From NCBI GenBank assembly GCA_033717875.1, contig JADDKJ010000002.1, positions 73,981-137,980 on the forward strand: a stretch of 64,000 nucleotides of DNA. The letters are read 5' to 3'. Of the stretch, positions 1 to 10,700 are shown piece by piece. How positions within the stretch are numbered: position 1 is the first letter of the stretch; every line of letters begins with the position of its first letter. The notes below the pieces were generated by a model. It was given only the letters and a program-made list of their open reading frames with translations. It had not been told where the DNA came from and did not search any database. This DNA comes from SBBG01 sp033717875. GTDB lineage: Bacteria; Pseudomonadota; Gammaproteobacteria; Ga0077554; Ga007554. The translations under genes and the position numbers were made by a program.

Positions 1-1512
1 TTTGATCAGCGCGTTCACCACCTTTCGCAATTCATTCAGGCCGATGTGCACCGTGGGATTGGCGATTTTTCCATAGCGCTCTTCATCATTACGCGGATTA
101 TCCTTGGCAAAGGCGACATGGCGACGTAAGGGAATGCCGTAATAGGGCAGGGAGTCCATGATTTCGCCGGTCTGCTGCGCGTGTGAGAGCTCGCTATGGC
201 TATCAAACCCGGCACGAGTAACGGCCTCGGAGTAAACAACAACGTCCTTGGCAAGCTCGGGCAGTACCCGTGCCAGGGCGACGCGACTGATGCTGCCATA
301 CCCTTCGGGAAGGCCACTGTTGGCTATCCGCTCAGCCGCGGCTTCATCCACTCCGGTGTTCTCTTGTAGCCATTTCACGAGTGCTGACTCGCTGGCTTCG
401 TTTAACAGCCGATCCACTACGTTATCTTGCAGTATGAGATCAAAGGTGTGCCATTGCTCGCCAAATGCGGTTTCCCTGGAAAGGGCGGCTGACGTGGCGT
501 TGCCCTTGAGCCGGTCACGCTTGATGTCTTCAAGATTGAATTTGGTTGTGCCTGGCAGGTTCAGCACCTTGAGAATTTTTGTGAACCGGACATCGCCTTG
601 CCGTTCGAGCAGGTCAACAACCCGATTTCGCTGTTCCAGCGTCAGCTTTTGCTCGCGCAAGTCACGGCTAAGCAATCGCAAGTGATTGACCTCTTGGTAG
701 ATACGAAAACGCTGCGTGCTTGGCAATGCCAGCGGCGCGCGCTCCTCGTCCGGCAGCAGGGTACAACGGCCAGGGCGGACAGGCTTGAGGGGGCGCTGGT
801 GTAGCAGCACGTCTTTAATCTCGTCGCGCGCCGCATCGTTGAAAAGCACCGGATTCAGGCTGCTCTGTTTGGCCCAAAGTGTGTCGAACTCATGTTCGAT
901 CATGGCCCGGTCGGCATAGAAGTCGTAGGCCTTGTCCTTCTGTGTTTTGCCGCGCAATCGAGCGCGCACGCTTAATCGCGCCTCATGACGTTTTGCAAGC
1001 CACTCGCCGAGCGTCTGACAGCTTTCCCGAGCCAGCTTCTCGCGCAAATCCCTGATGGCTTTCTTGAGAACGCCGCTGTCGCTGTCTTTTTTATCCGTTT
1101 TGCGGTTGCTTAAGAACCCACGCCGCTGGTTGATGTGAAACAGAGCACGGGCGAATTCAGGACCACTCAGCGCTTCGTACAAACCCTTCTTGCGCAGGGC
1201 ATAGGGGTCGAGATTAACCAACGCACGACGCTGGTTTTCGTCTTGAGGAAAAAAGCCCAATTTGGTGAGGGCGGATTGCATTCGCTCTTTGCGCTTGAGC
1301 AACCGGTCTCGGCGACGACGCATCTGGCGTGCATTGCGGCGGGTAACCGCCAATGAGCTGCCGTCCTCCGGATTTCGCCCATCAGAAAAAATGCGTACCC
1401 CCATGCGAATAATGGCTACGGGTTCATTATTGGCATTCAGACGAATCATGCACCAGCCGACGGATGTTGAACCCATATCCAGAGCCAGCCGGTAATGCAT
1501 TTTGGGTAACAT
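1..1512 (-). CDS. cas9: CRISPR-associated endonuclease Cas9, type II-C-like (N-terminal part)
   Basis: RNA-guided DNA endonuclease. 504 codons are open from the start to the window edge, so the gene is cut by the window and is not shown to be broken. Residues 5-20 carry the RuvC-I motif (LALDMGSTSVGW, catalytic Asp). An Arg-rich bridge helix follows (RRNARQMRRRRDRLLKRK), then HINQRRGFLSNRK, typical of Cas9 recognition-lobe starts. The last visible residues (RYGKIANPTV...LRKVVNALI) match the conserved stretch just before RuvC-II. RuvC-II, HNH, RuvC-III and the PAM-interacting domain lie outside the window. The start at 1512 (MLPKMHYR) is chosen over the Met at 1500 because an AAGGA Shine-Dalgarno lies about 8 bases upstream. 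cas1, cas2 and the array are expected to the left. The II-C assignment is inferred from the N-terminal sequence only. Confidence 0.93.
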   Translation of the reverse strand, partial: MLPKMHYRLALDMGSTSVGWCMIRLNANNEPVAIIRMGVRIFSDGRNPEDGSSLAVTRRNARQMRRRRDRLLKRKERMQSALTKLGFFPQDENQRRALVNLDPYALRKKGLYEALSGPEFARALFHINQRRGFLSNRKTDKKDSDSGVLKKAIRDLREKLARESCQTLGEWLAKRHEARLSVRARLRGKTQKDKAYDFYADRAMIEHEFDTLWAKQSSLNPVLFNDAARDEIKDVLLHQRPLKPVRPGRCTLLPDEERAPLALPSTQRFRIYQEVNHLRLLSRDLREQKLTLEQRNRVVDLLERQGDVRFTKILKVLNLPGTTKFNLEDIKRDRLKGNATSAALSRETAFGEQWHTFDLILQDNVVDRLLNEASESALVKWLQENTGVDEAAAERIANSGLPEGYGSISRVALARVLPELAKDVVVYSEAVTRAGFDSHSELSHAQQTGEIMDSLPYYGIPLRRHVAFAKDNPRNDEERYGKIANPTVHIGLNELRKVVNALIK

Positions 1513-1527
1513 ATTTTTTTCCTTGAG

Positions 1528-1557
1528 TTGATTTCCCATTCAATAAAAGTATAGAAT
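1528..1557 (+). promoter_or_regulatory. Candidate sigma-70 promoter divergent from cas9
   Basis: TTGATT at 1528-1533 is followed after 16 bases by TATAGA at 1550-1555; TAGAAT two bases later is an alternative -10. The promoter points away from cas9, towards a short stretch ending in a strong terminator. Predicted transcript start is near 1563. Confidence 0.5.
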
Positions 1558-1562
1558 AAAAT

Positions 1563-1650
1563 TTGTATACTGCATCGGGATATGCGCTCTGTCCGCTAAC
1601 AAGCTGAAAGATGCACCAAATGAGAGGCCGCTATAAGCGGCCTTTTTCTT
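1563..1650 (+). ncRNA. Candidate tracrRNA for the adjacent Cas9
   Basis: An untranslated unit of about 85 bases with its own promoter and rho-independent terminator, immediately divergent from cas9, where many type II-C loci place tracrRNA. The piece AACAAG followed by CTGAAAGATG resembles the anti-repeat/nexus junction of type II-C tracrRNAs such as that of Neisseria (AAGG...CTGAAAAGATG). On this reading the anti-repeat is about 1566-1601, and the crRNA repeat would begin like GTTAGCGGACAGAGC. Against it, TGCATC (1571-1576) can also pair internally with GATGCA (1610-1615). No CRISPR array is in the window to confirm complementarity, so this is inference from position and partial motif resemblance. 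Confidence 0.48.
1626..1650 (+). terminator. Rho-independent terminator of the candidate tracrRNA
   Basis: Perfect 7-bp stem GGCCGCT/AGCGGCC with a 3-base loop, followed by TTTTTCTTT. The T tract is only on the + strand, which fixes the direction of the transcript. Confidence 0.85.
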
Positions 1651-1705
1651 TGGCCCGAATTTATGAAACATTCGGGTTAGGGTACCCCACGTAAATCCCA
1701 GCCAT

Positions 1706-1743
1706 TAAAAAAGCCCCGGAGTTTAACGCTCCGAGGCTTTATT
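1706..1743 (-). terminator. Terminator downstream of the small membrane ORF
   Basis: Stem GCCTCGGAG/CTCCGGGGC with a 7-base loop and a run of six T on the minus strand. It lies just after the stop of the small ORF at 1753-1890. The + strand also has a short T run, so it may work both ways. Confidence 0.75.
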
Positions 1744-1752
1744 TACGGGTAA

Positions 1753-1890
1753 CTACAATCCCGCGTAGGATGTCACAAATCTGGCGAACAATACGCCGCA
1801 AATAATCACCGTGATAATACCGATAATCGCCGGCGCGATGTCCTTCACCCGGTAAAGCTCATCGACATCCTTCTGCTTGCTTGAATGCAT
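1753..1890 (-). CDS. Small single-span membrane protein, unknown function
   Basis: A 45-residue protein: a charged N-terminus (MHSSKQKDVDELYRVKD), one hydrophobic helix (about residues 18-38, IAPAIIGIITVIICGVLFAR) and a short tail. I chose the Met at 1890 because AAGGGG lies six bases upstream. A strong terminator follows the stop. No family is recognised. The ribosome-binding site and terminator support a real small gene. Confidence 0.55.
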   Translation of the reverse strand: MHSSKQKDVDELYRVKDIAPAIIGIITVIICGVLFARFVTSYAGL

Positions 1891-1920
1891 AACCATCCCC
1901 TTACAATGAACACTACGGAA

Positions 1921-1996
1921 TCGCAGGGCGCGTCTCACGCACCGCGAGACACCGGGGTACGGACAACGCCATTGCGGTGCGCACGGCGCACCCTAC
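1921..1996. repeat. Dispersed repeat, TAGGGTGCGC family
   Basis: Begins like CGCAGGGCGCGTCTCACGC and ends GGTGCGCACGGCGCACCCTA. The same two ends recur at 16822-16883 and 19462-19503, with shorter core copies elsewhere. The rest of 1997-2130, up to the end of putA, holds nothing I recognise. Confidence 0.75.
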
Positions 1997-2130
1997 AACT
2001 GCCCATGTATCGGAACTTACCACTCAACATGCACGGACCACAAAGCTCCGGTACAGCACTTCCAGTCTAGCAAAAATTCCTGAGATTCCAAGTAGGATTT
2101 TCCTGCCAGAAAGGTTATCGGACGCTTTGT

Positions 2131-5100
2131 TTAATCTTCTTGAAGCTGATCCGGATTTTCGGATGCCAGTAGCGCGGCATTCCCACCCACGGCGGCGGTG
2201 TTGGTGCTGACCACCCGCTCCACGGCAAAGCGCGGCAGCGTATGCGGGCCGCCTGCTTTGGGGCCGGTGCCGGACAGTCCTTCGCCGCCGAAGGGCTGGA
2301 CGCCGACGACGGCGCCGATCATGTTGCGATTGACATAGATATTGCCGACGCGCGCACGGTGTTGGATATGGCGGATGGTTTCTTCGATGCGGCTGTGAAT
2401 GCCGAGCGTCAATCCGTAGCCTGTGTTGTTGATCGCTTCGATCGCCTGATCCAGCTTGTTCGATGAATAGCGGACGATGTGCAGGCAGGGACCGAATATC
2501 TCGCGCTCGAGACACGTGATGCTGTCGATTTCGAACACGCGCGGGGCGAAGAACGTGCCGTGTTCCGTGCCTGGGGGGAGGACGAGTTCGCGGATGATTT
2601 TTTCCTGGGCTGACATGTGCTGCGCGTGCGTCTCCAGGTTCGCCTTGGCGGCGGCGTCGATCACGGGGCCTATGTCCGTAGACAGTCGCGCGGGGTCACC
2701 GATGCGCAGCTCGTCCATCGCGCAAGCCAGTGCGCCGATGGCGCGCGATGCTATCTCCTCCTGCACGAACAGCACACGCAACGCCGAACAGCGCTGTCCG
2801 GCGCTGTTGAAGGCGGAGCGGATGGCGTCGCTCACCACCTGCTCGATCAAGGCGGAGCTGTCGGCGATCATCGCATTCTGGCCGCCGGTTTCGGCGATGA
2901 AGGGAACGATGGGACCGGAGCGGGCGGCGAGCGCCTGGTTGATCGCCCGCGCCGTTTCGGTGGAGCCGGTGAAGGCCACGCCGGCGACGCGCGGATCGGT
3001 GACCAGCCTGGCGCCCACCACGTTGCCCCGGCCCGGCAGCAGATGCAGCGCGTCGCCCGGCACACCGGCCTCGTGCAGCAGGCGCACCGCGTGAACGGCG
3101 ATCAAGGGTGTCTGGGCGGCGGGCTTGGCGATCACGGCATTGCCTGCGGCGAGGGCGGCGGTGATCTGGCCGATGAAGATGGCGAGAGGAAAATTCCACG
3201 GGCTGATGCAGGCGAAAACGCCGCGGCCATGCAGGCTGAGCCGGTTGGATTCGCCGGTGGGGCCAGGCAAGGTGCTGGCCGCACCAAAATCGCGCCGCGC
3301 GAGCATGGCATAGTAGCGGCAGTAATCCACCGCCTCGCGCACCTCGGCCAGCGCATCGGGCACGGTCTTGCCACCCTCGCGCACGCACAAGGCGATGAAC
3401 TCCACATGGCGCTGCTCGAACAGATCGGCGGCGCGCCCCAGGATCTGCGCGCGCATTGCGGCGGGCGTGCGGTCCCAGTCGGGCGCAGCGGCGGACGCGA
3501 GCCGGAGCGCCTGTTCCGCCATCGCGGTATCGGCCAATGCCACCGCACCGATCTCACGGCGGCCATCGCTGGGATCATGCACACGTTGGAGCGACCCGGA
3601 AAATTCTTTGCCGCCGACGATGGGGGCAGCTGACCAGCGGCGCGTCAAAGGCTCATGCAGGGCCTGATAGAGATTCTCCACCTCGACGGGATCGGCGAGA
3701 TTGACGCCACGCGCATTGCGGCGCTCCGCGCCGTACAGATCGACGGGCAGCGGCAGGCGCGGATTGGGCTTGTCCGCAAGGGCGTTCAGCTCGTCCACCG
3801 GATCCGCGATCACCTGCTCGACGGGCAACCGCTCATCGACAATGCGATTGACGAAAGAGGTGTTGGCGCCATTCTCCAGCAGCCGCCTCACTAGATAGGG
3901 CAGCAGATCGGTTTCGCCGCCCACCGGCGCATAGACCCGGCAAGCCACGCCGGACCCATCGCTGCCCAGCAACTCGCCATACAGCGCCTCACCCATGCCG
4001 TGCAGGCGCTGGAATTCGAAATTGCGACCCTGCCCGGCAAGTTCCAGGATATAGGCCACGGTATGCGCGTTATGCGTGGCGAACTGCGGATAAAAAGCAT
4101 CCTGCGCCGCGAACAGCCGCCGCGCGCAGGCGAGATACGAAACATCCGTCGCGGCCTTGCGCGTGTATACCGGGTAACCGGCCAGCCCCTGCACCTGGGC
4201 GCGCTTGATCTCGCTGTCCCAGTAAGCGCCTTTCACCAGGCGCAGCGGGATGCGCCGCCCTTCACGGCGGGCCACGGCGGCCAGCCAGTCCAACACAGCG
4301 GGCGCGCGCTTTTGGTAAGCCTGTATGGCAAGACCGAATCCTTCCCAATCCTTGAGGAACGAATCACGGAACACGGCTTCGAAAATATCCAGCGACAGCT
4401 CCAGACGCTCCGCTTCTTCGGCATCCAGGGTGAGAGCGATACCCGCCGCCCTGGCCTGCCGCGCCAGTGCCAGCACCCTGGGCACGAGTTCGTCCAGGAC
4501 GCGCTCGCGCTGGGCAGCTTCGTAACGCGGATGCAATGCGGAAAGTTTCACCGAGATGCTCGGTGCGCTGAACACATCACCCCCTCGATCAGGGTCGGCC
4601 AGGGTATCGATGGCCTGGGAATACGCAGCGAAATAACGCCCGGCATCGCCGGCGCACAGCGCCGCCTCGCCGAGCATGTCGAAGGAATAACGATAACCTC
4701 GGCCACCTTCGGACTGGGTGCGCTGGAGTGCCTGCGTTATGGTTGAGCCCATCACGAACTGCTGCGCCAGAATATGCATCGCCTGCTTTAGCGCCAGACG
4801 AATCAATGGCACACCGCTTCTCACCGCCAAGCGCTCCAATACGACGGATATGCGCTGTGGCGTGACCGTTTCGAACTTGACGACGCGCCCGGTCAGCATC
4901 AGACCCCACGTCGCGGCATTGACCAGCAGGGAATGGCCGTGGCCCAGATGCGCATCCCATTGCCCTTGGGAGAACTTGTCGCGGATCAGCCGGTCGGCGG
5001 TCTCGGCATCGGGAATGCGCAGCAGCGCCTCGGCCAGGCACATCAGGATCACGCCTTCTTCGGAAGAAAGATCGTACTCGCGCAGAAAGGCATCGAGCCC

Positions 5101-5280
5101 CTGCTCCCTGCCCTTCGCACGCACAGCGGCGACCAGTCGAGCCGCTCGCGCCTGCACGCGCCGCGCGGCCTCGTCGTCCAGCCGTGCCTCGTTCAGCAGG
5201 GATTCGATACAGGTAGCTTCATCCGCGCCATAGACGGCGCGGATGGCGACGCGGAGTGAGTCGAATGAATGAAGCATCAT
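2131..5280 (-). CDS. putA: Bifunctional proline dehydrogenase / P5C dehydrogenase PutA
   Basis: Oxidises proline to glutamate in two steps, passing electrons through FAD to the membrane quinone pool and then reducing NAD+. The proline dehydrogenase barrel is at about residues 130-450 (RLVKGAYWDSEIKRAQ, ATHNAHTVAYI, FQRLHGMGEALY). The aldehyde dehydrogenase domain is at about 550-1040, with catalytic Cys in NSAGQRCSALRV and the motif FTGSTETARAI. At 1049 residues it lacks the N-terminal ribbon-helix-helix DNA-binding domain of the 1320-residue E. coli protein, so it should be the short, non-autoregulating type. The start is supported by AGGAGG ten bases upstream; an earlier ATG is out of frame and stops at once. 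It ends at a TAA just beyond a repeat-containing gap. Confidence 0.96.
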   Translation of the reverse strand: MMLHSFDSLRVAIRAVYGADEATCIESLLNEARLDDEAARRVQARAARLVAAVRAKGREQGLDAFLREYDLSSEEGVILMCLAEALLRIPDAETADRLIRDKFSQGQWDAHLGHGHSLLVNAATWGLMLTGRVVKFETVTPQRISVVLERLAVRSGVPLIRLALKQAMHILAQQFVMGSTITQALQRTQSEGGRGYRYSFDMLGEAALCAGDAGRYFAAYSQAIDTLADPDRGGDVFSAPSISVKLSALHPRYEAAQRERVLDELVPRVLALARQARAAGIALTLDAEEAERLELSLDIFEAVFRDSFLKDWEGFGLAIQAYQKRAPAVLDWLAAVARREGRRIPLRLVKGAYWDSEIKRAQVQGLAGYPVYTRKAATDVSYLACARRLFAAQDAFYPQFATHNAHTVAYILELAGQGRNFEFQRLHGMGEALYGELLGSDGSGVACRVYAPVGGETDLLPYLVRRLLENGANTSFVNRIVDERLPVEQVIADPVDELNALADKPNPRLPLPVDLYGAERRNARGVNLADPVEVENLYQALHEPLTRRWSAAPIVGGKEFSGSLQRVHDPSDGRREIGAVALADTAMAEQALRLASAAAPDWDRTPAAMRAQILGRAADLFEQRHVEFIALCVREGGKTVPDALAEVREAVDYCRYYAMLARRDFGAASTLPGPTGESNRLSLHGRGVFACISPWNFPLAIFIGQITAALAAGNAVIAKPAAQTPLIAVHAVRLLHEAGVPGDALHLLPGRGNVVGARLVTDPRVAGVAFTGSTETARAINQALAARSGPIVPFIAETGGQNAMIADSSALIEQVVSDAIRSAFNSAGQRCSALRVLFVQEEIASRAIGALACAMDELRIGDPARLSTDIGPVIDAAAKANLETHAQHMSAQEKIIRELVLPPGTEHGTFFAPRVFEIDSITCLEREIFGPCLHIVRYSSNKLDQAIEAINNTGYGLTLGIHSRIEETIRHIQHRARVGNIYVNRNMIGAVVGVQPFGGEGLSGTGPKAGGPHTLPRFAVERVVSTNTAAVGGNAALLASENPDQLQED

Positions 5281-5325
5281 GGCATGGCCTCCTCCTGAGC
5301 GGCGCGGTACTTCGATAGAGGCGCC

Positions 5326-6691
5326 TTATACTGTTATCGGCCGTGGATACGGATCATTCCACTCCACCACAATCCCCTCCTCGCCTCCTTCCGCCTGAAA
5401 CGGCTCGCAGATCCACAGGCCCACCACCGCCGCTAATTGATCTCCGACAAAGATCAACGGAATGCGCTCGCGCTGCCAGGGCGGAATGCCGCGTTCCTGG
5501 AAGAGTTTCTTCAACTCATGGGTATGGCCGCGCCCGGCGGGGCGGCATCGTTCCCCGCCTTGGCGGAAGCGTACGGTGACGGGTTGAGCATGACAGAGCG
5601 ATGTCTTGAGACCGCCGCCGATAACGGTACGCGCGGTCAGTAGGCTGCCGTCCGGCAGGGTCAACGGCTGCGCCATGTCCCATTGCAACACAGCGCCTGG
5701 GTCGTGCGGCGGCAAGGGGCGCATGGCGTAAAGTATATCGCGATAGCGGCGCACCTCTGCGCCGGGCCAGCGCACGCACGGCATGCTGTCCTCGGCGGCG
5801 CGCAGCACGTCGGTCTGGATGCGATCGAGATGGGATGTCCACGGCGCGGGAAGATCGAGTTTTTTGAACCAGCGGCGCAGCGCGTTGCGAGCGCGCGCCG
5901 CGCTCAGTTGCAGCAACGGGGTAACGGCAAGCGTATCGGGGCGGGAACTGCGCATGGTTTGCAAATCGCCGTCAGCCAGCGCGTCCAGCAAGACGGCCGC
6001 TTCGGCGGCATGGCCTGCGGCACGCGACAGCGTGGCGGCACAGGCTGGCCAACGTTCTGTGAGGCGCGGCATGACCGCATGACGCAGGTGATTGCGATTA
6101 AAGCCGGTATCGGAATTGCTCGGATCTTCGATCCAGGACAGACTATGTTGCGCGGCATAAGCGGCCAGTTCATCGCGCGCAAACCCGAGCAGTGGGCGGG
6201 CGATGAAACCTTTGGAAAAAGGCACGTGCGCGGGCATAGCAGCCAGACCGTGCGGCCCTGCGCCGCGCAGCAGTTGAAGCAGCAGCGTTTCGGCCTGATC
6301 ATCCTGGTGGTGCGCGGTAAGCAGGCCATCAGCCGGTTCGATGAGCGCGGCAATGGCCCGGTAACGCGCCTGCCGCGCGGCCGCCTCGGGGCTTTCACCG
6401 GGCTGGGGTTTGGCATTGACGCGCAATGTTTGACAGGGAATGCCCAGCACCGCGCACGCCGCCTCGCAGTGGCGCGCCCATTCTCCCGAGTGGCGGCTCA
6501 GGCCATGATCGACATGCACCGCGCGCAGTTCCAAATCGGCAGGGAGTAAGGGGCGAAGACCAGCGAGCGTATGCAGCAGCACAGTGGAATCACGGCCGCC
6601 GCTGTAGGCGACCCACCAGCGTCGCGTGGGCGGCAGGTGGTTCAGTGCGCCAAGAAGGCGCTCAAGAAAGGCATCAGCAGGTGGCGGTTGC

Positions 6692-6720
<29 letters not shown>
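5326..6720 (-). CDS. tilS: tRNA(Ile)-lysidine synthase TilS
   Basis: Converts C34 of the CAU-anticodon tRNA-Ile to lysidine using ATP, so that it reads AUA. The N-terminal PP-loop motif is at about residue 40 (YSGGRDSTVLLH), followed by VDHGLSRHS and the HHQDDQAETLLLQLLRG block typical of the family. The C-terminal substrate-binding domain follows; near the end are RQGGERCRP and KLFQERGIPPWQRERIPL. The 464 residues are close to the usual 430-450. Its start overlaps the 3' end of accA by 29 bases on the same strand, suggesting coupled translation in a dnaE-accA-tilS run. Confidence 0.96.
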
Positions 6721-7657
<937 letters not shown>

Positions 7658-7664
7658 AAGAAAC

Positions 7665-7738
7665 AGAGAAAAGAGAAAAGTTAAAGACCAGGAAAATTAT
7701 ACCCCACACAGCCTTCACTTTTCTCTTTATCTCTTTTC
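7665..7738. other. Inverted repeat between dnaE and accA
   Basis: AGAGAAAAGAGAAAAGT (7665-7681) and ACTTTTCTCTTTATCTC (from 7717) are near-perfect inverted copies about 35 bases apart. They fill the short gap between the dnaE stop and the accA start. This could be a weak terminator or an mRNA stability hairpin; there is no clear T tract. Confidence 0.5.
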
Positions 7739-7743
7739 AGCCT

Positions 7744-10700
7744 TTAATAAACGACTCTCACCTGTGCTGCCCCCGCGAAATCCTTCAAACGATGCAGCAG
7801 CTCGTCGGTGGGATGCACGCACCACTCCTGGCCCAAGGCGAGCTGAGCGCGGGCGCTGGGCGTGCGGTAGTCGATCCAGATGGGACAGACACCTTCGCGG
7901 AAGGGGCCGAGCAACTGCGCCAGCTCGCCGGTAAAACCATTCCCGGCGCGGCGTTCATCGACATCGATCACCAGCCGTTTGGCATAGGTCTCGCGCGCCT
8001 GGTCGATATCGTGGATCTTGTTCGCGCTCATTTTGAAGCCGCCGGAGTATTCGTCCACGCTTACCACGCCCTCCACCACCAGCAACTTGTCCTTGATGAG
8101 GAGGTGACGCGACTTCTGGAAAATTTCGGAGAACACCGCCAGCTCGATGCGGCCGCTGCGATCGTCAAGGGTGATGAAGGCCATGCGATCGCCCTTGCGG
8201 CTGATCATGGTGCGCATCGCCACCACCAGCCCCGCCACCACCACCGTCTGATCGCGGCCGGGTTTGAGATCGACGATGCGCGCGGTGATGAAACGCGCCA
8301 GTTCCGGCTCGTAACGGGCGATGGGATGACCGGTGAGATACAACCCCAGTGTTTCCTTTTCGCCGAGCAGACGCTGGTCGTCGCTCCATTCGGGCGTCTC
8401 GACATAGGCCGCCGTCTGACCTTTATGCACGGCGCCGTCCTCGCCGGACAGACCGCCGAACAAGTCGTCCTGTCCCACGGCGTCGTTATGCGAATGCTGT
8501 TCCGCCAACTGGATGGCGGCTGTCAACGAGGCCATCAAGGTGGCGCGGTTCTTTCCCAGCTTATCCATCGCCCCGGCGCGGATCAACGCCTCCAGCACAC
8601 GCCGGTTGGCCTTGCGCAGGTCGATGCGGCGGCAGAAATCGAACAGATCGCCGAACGGCCCCTGCCGGCGAGCGGCGATCATGCCCTCGATGGCCGCCGC
8701 CCCCACGCCCTTGATCGCCCCCAGCCCATACAGAATGCTGCTTTCGCCGTTCACCGCGAAGGCGCATTCGCAGGTATTGATATCCGGCGGCAGCACCTCG
8801 ATCTTCATGTCGCGGCACTCGTCGATCAGCGTCACCACCTTGTCGGTGTTGTCCATGTCGGCGGACAGCACCGCCGCCATGAAAGCAGCCGGATAATGGG
8901 CCTTGAGCCACGCGGTCTGGTATGACAACAAAGCATACGCCGCAGAGTGCGACTTGTTGAAGCCATAGCCGGCGAACTTTTCCATCAGGTCGAAGATATA
9001 GGTGGCGACTCTTTCCTCGACGCCGTTGTTCTTCGCCCCATCGACGAAAATGGCGCGCTGCTTGGCCATCTCCTCGGGCTTTTTCTTACCCATGGCGCGG
9101 CGCAGCATGTCCGCCGATCCCAGTGTGTAACCAGCCAACACCTGGGCGATCTGCATGACCTGCTCTTGATACAGGATCACGCCGTAGGTGGGCTTGAGGA
9201 TCGGCTCCAGTGCGGGGTGCGGGTATTCCACCCGGGTGCGGCCGTGCTTGCGGTTGATGAAGTCATCCACCATGCCGGATTGCAGCGGACCGGGGCGGAA
9301 CAGCGCTACCAGCGCGACGATGTCTTCGAAGCAATCGGGTTGCAGACGCTTGATGAGGTCCTTCATGCCGCGCGATTCGAGCTGGAACACCGCCGTTGTC
9401 GCGCAGCGTTTGAGCAGGGTGTAGGCCCGCGCGTCATCGAGCGGGATGCGCGCGATGTCCAGCGCTTCTTCACCCTGTGCGGCGCGGCTGCGGTTGATGT
9501 TCTTCAGCGCCCAATCGATGATGGTAAGCGTGCGCAGGCCGAGGAAGTCGAACTTCACCAGGCCGATCGCCTCGACATCATCCTTGTCGAACTGCGTCAC
9601 CGTCCCCGCCGCGCCCTGTTCGCAGTAGAGCGGCGTGAAATCGGTGAGCGCCGAGGGCGCGATCACCACGCCACCGGCATGCTTGCCGGCGTTGCGTGTC
9701 AGCCCCTCCAGCGAGCGCGCCAGGTCGATGAGGGCGCGCACGTCTTCTTCCTGCTCGTAGCGCGTGCGCAATACCTCTTCCTTCTCCAGCGCGTCGTCGA
9801 GCGTGATGCCAAGCTCGAAGGGAATCAGCTTGGCGATCTGATCGACGAAGCCGTAAGGATGGCCCAGCACGCGCCCGACATCGCGCACCACCGCCTTGGC
9901 CGCCATGCTACCGTAGGTGATGATCTGCGACACGCGGTCGCGACCGTAGTGCTCCGTCACATATTCGATGACGCGATCGCGCCCGTCCATGCAAAAATCG
10001 ACATCGAAGTCGGGCAACGAGACACGCTCGGGATTGAGGAAGCGCTCGAACAGCAGGTCGTAGCGGAGCGGATCGAGATCGGTGATTTCCAGCGCATAGG
10101 CCACCAGCGAGCCCGCGCCCGAGCCGCGCCCCGGCCCTACCGGCACGCCGTTTTCCCTGGCCCAGCGGATAAAGTCGGCGACGATCAAAAAGTAACCGGC
10201 GAAGCCCATGTTGATGATCACATCGAGCTCGAGCGCCAGGCGCTCGTCGTAAGCCTTGCGCCGCTGCTCGAATTCCGGCGCCTGGACATCGAACAGGAAG
10301 GCCAGGCGCTTCTCCAGTCCGTCACGCGCGCAGGCACGGAAGTAGGCGTCCATGGTCATGCCTTCCGGCACCGGGAAATCGGGCAAAAAGTTCTTGCCCA
10401 GCGTCAGCTCCAGATTGCAGCGGCGCGCGATCTCGACGGTGTTTTCCAGCGCCTCGGGCAGATCGGCGAACAGCTCCGCCATCTCCTGCGGCGTTTTGAG
10501 ATATTGCTGCTCGGAATAGCGGCGCGGGCGGCGCGGGTCGTCCAGCACCCGTCCCTCGTGAATGCACACCCGGGCCTCGTGCGCCTCGAAATCCCCAGGC
10601 TTGATGAAGCGCACATCGTTGGTCGCCACCACCGGCACATCCCGCGCCTGGGCCAGATCGACCGCGTCGTGCAGATAGTCCTCCTCGTGCTCCCGCCCGG

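Noticed and set aside
1654..1676. A second hairpin (CCCGAAT/ATTCGGG) as part of the candidate tracrRNA
   Set aside because: It lies downstream of the T tract of a good terminator, so it is probably not in the same RNA.
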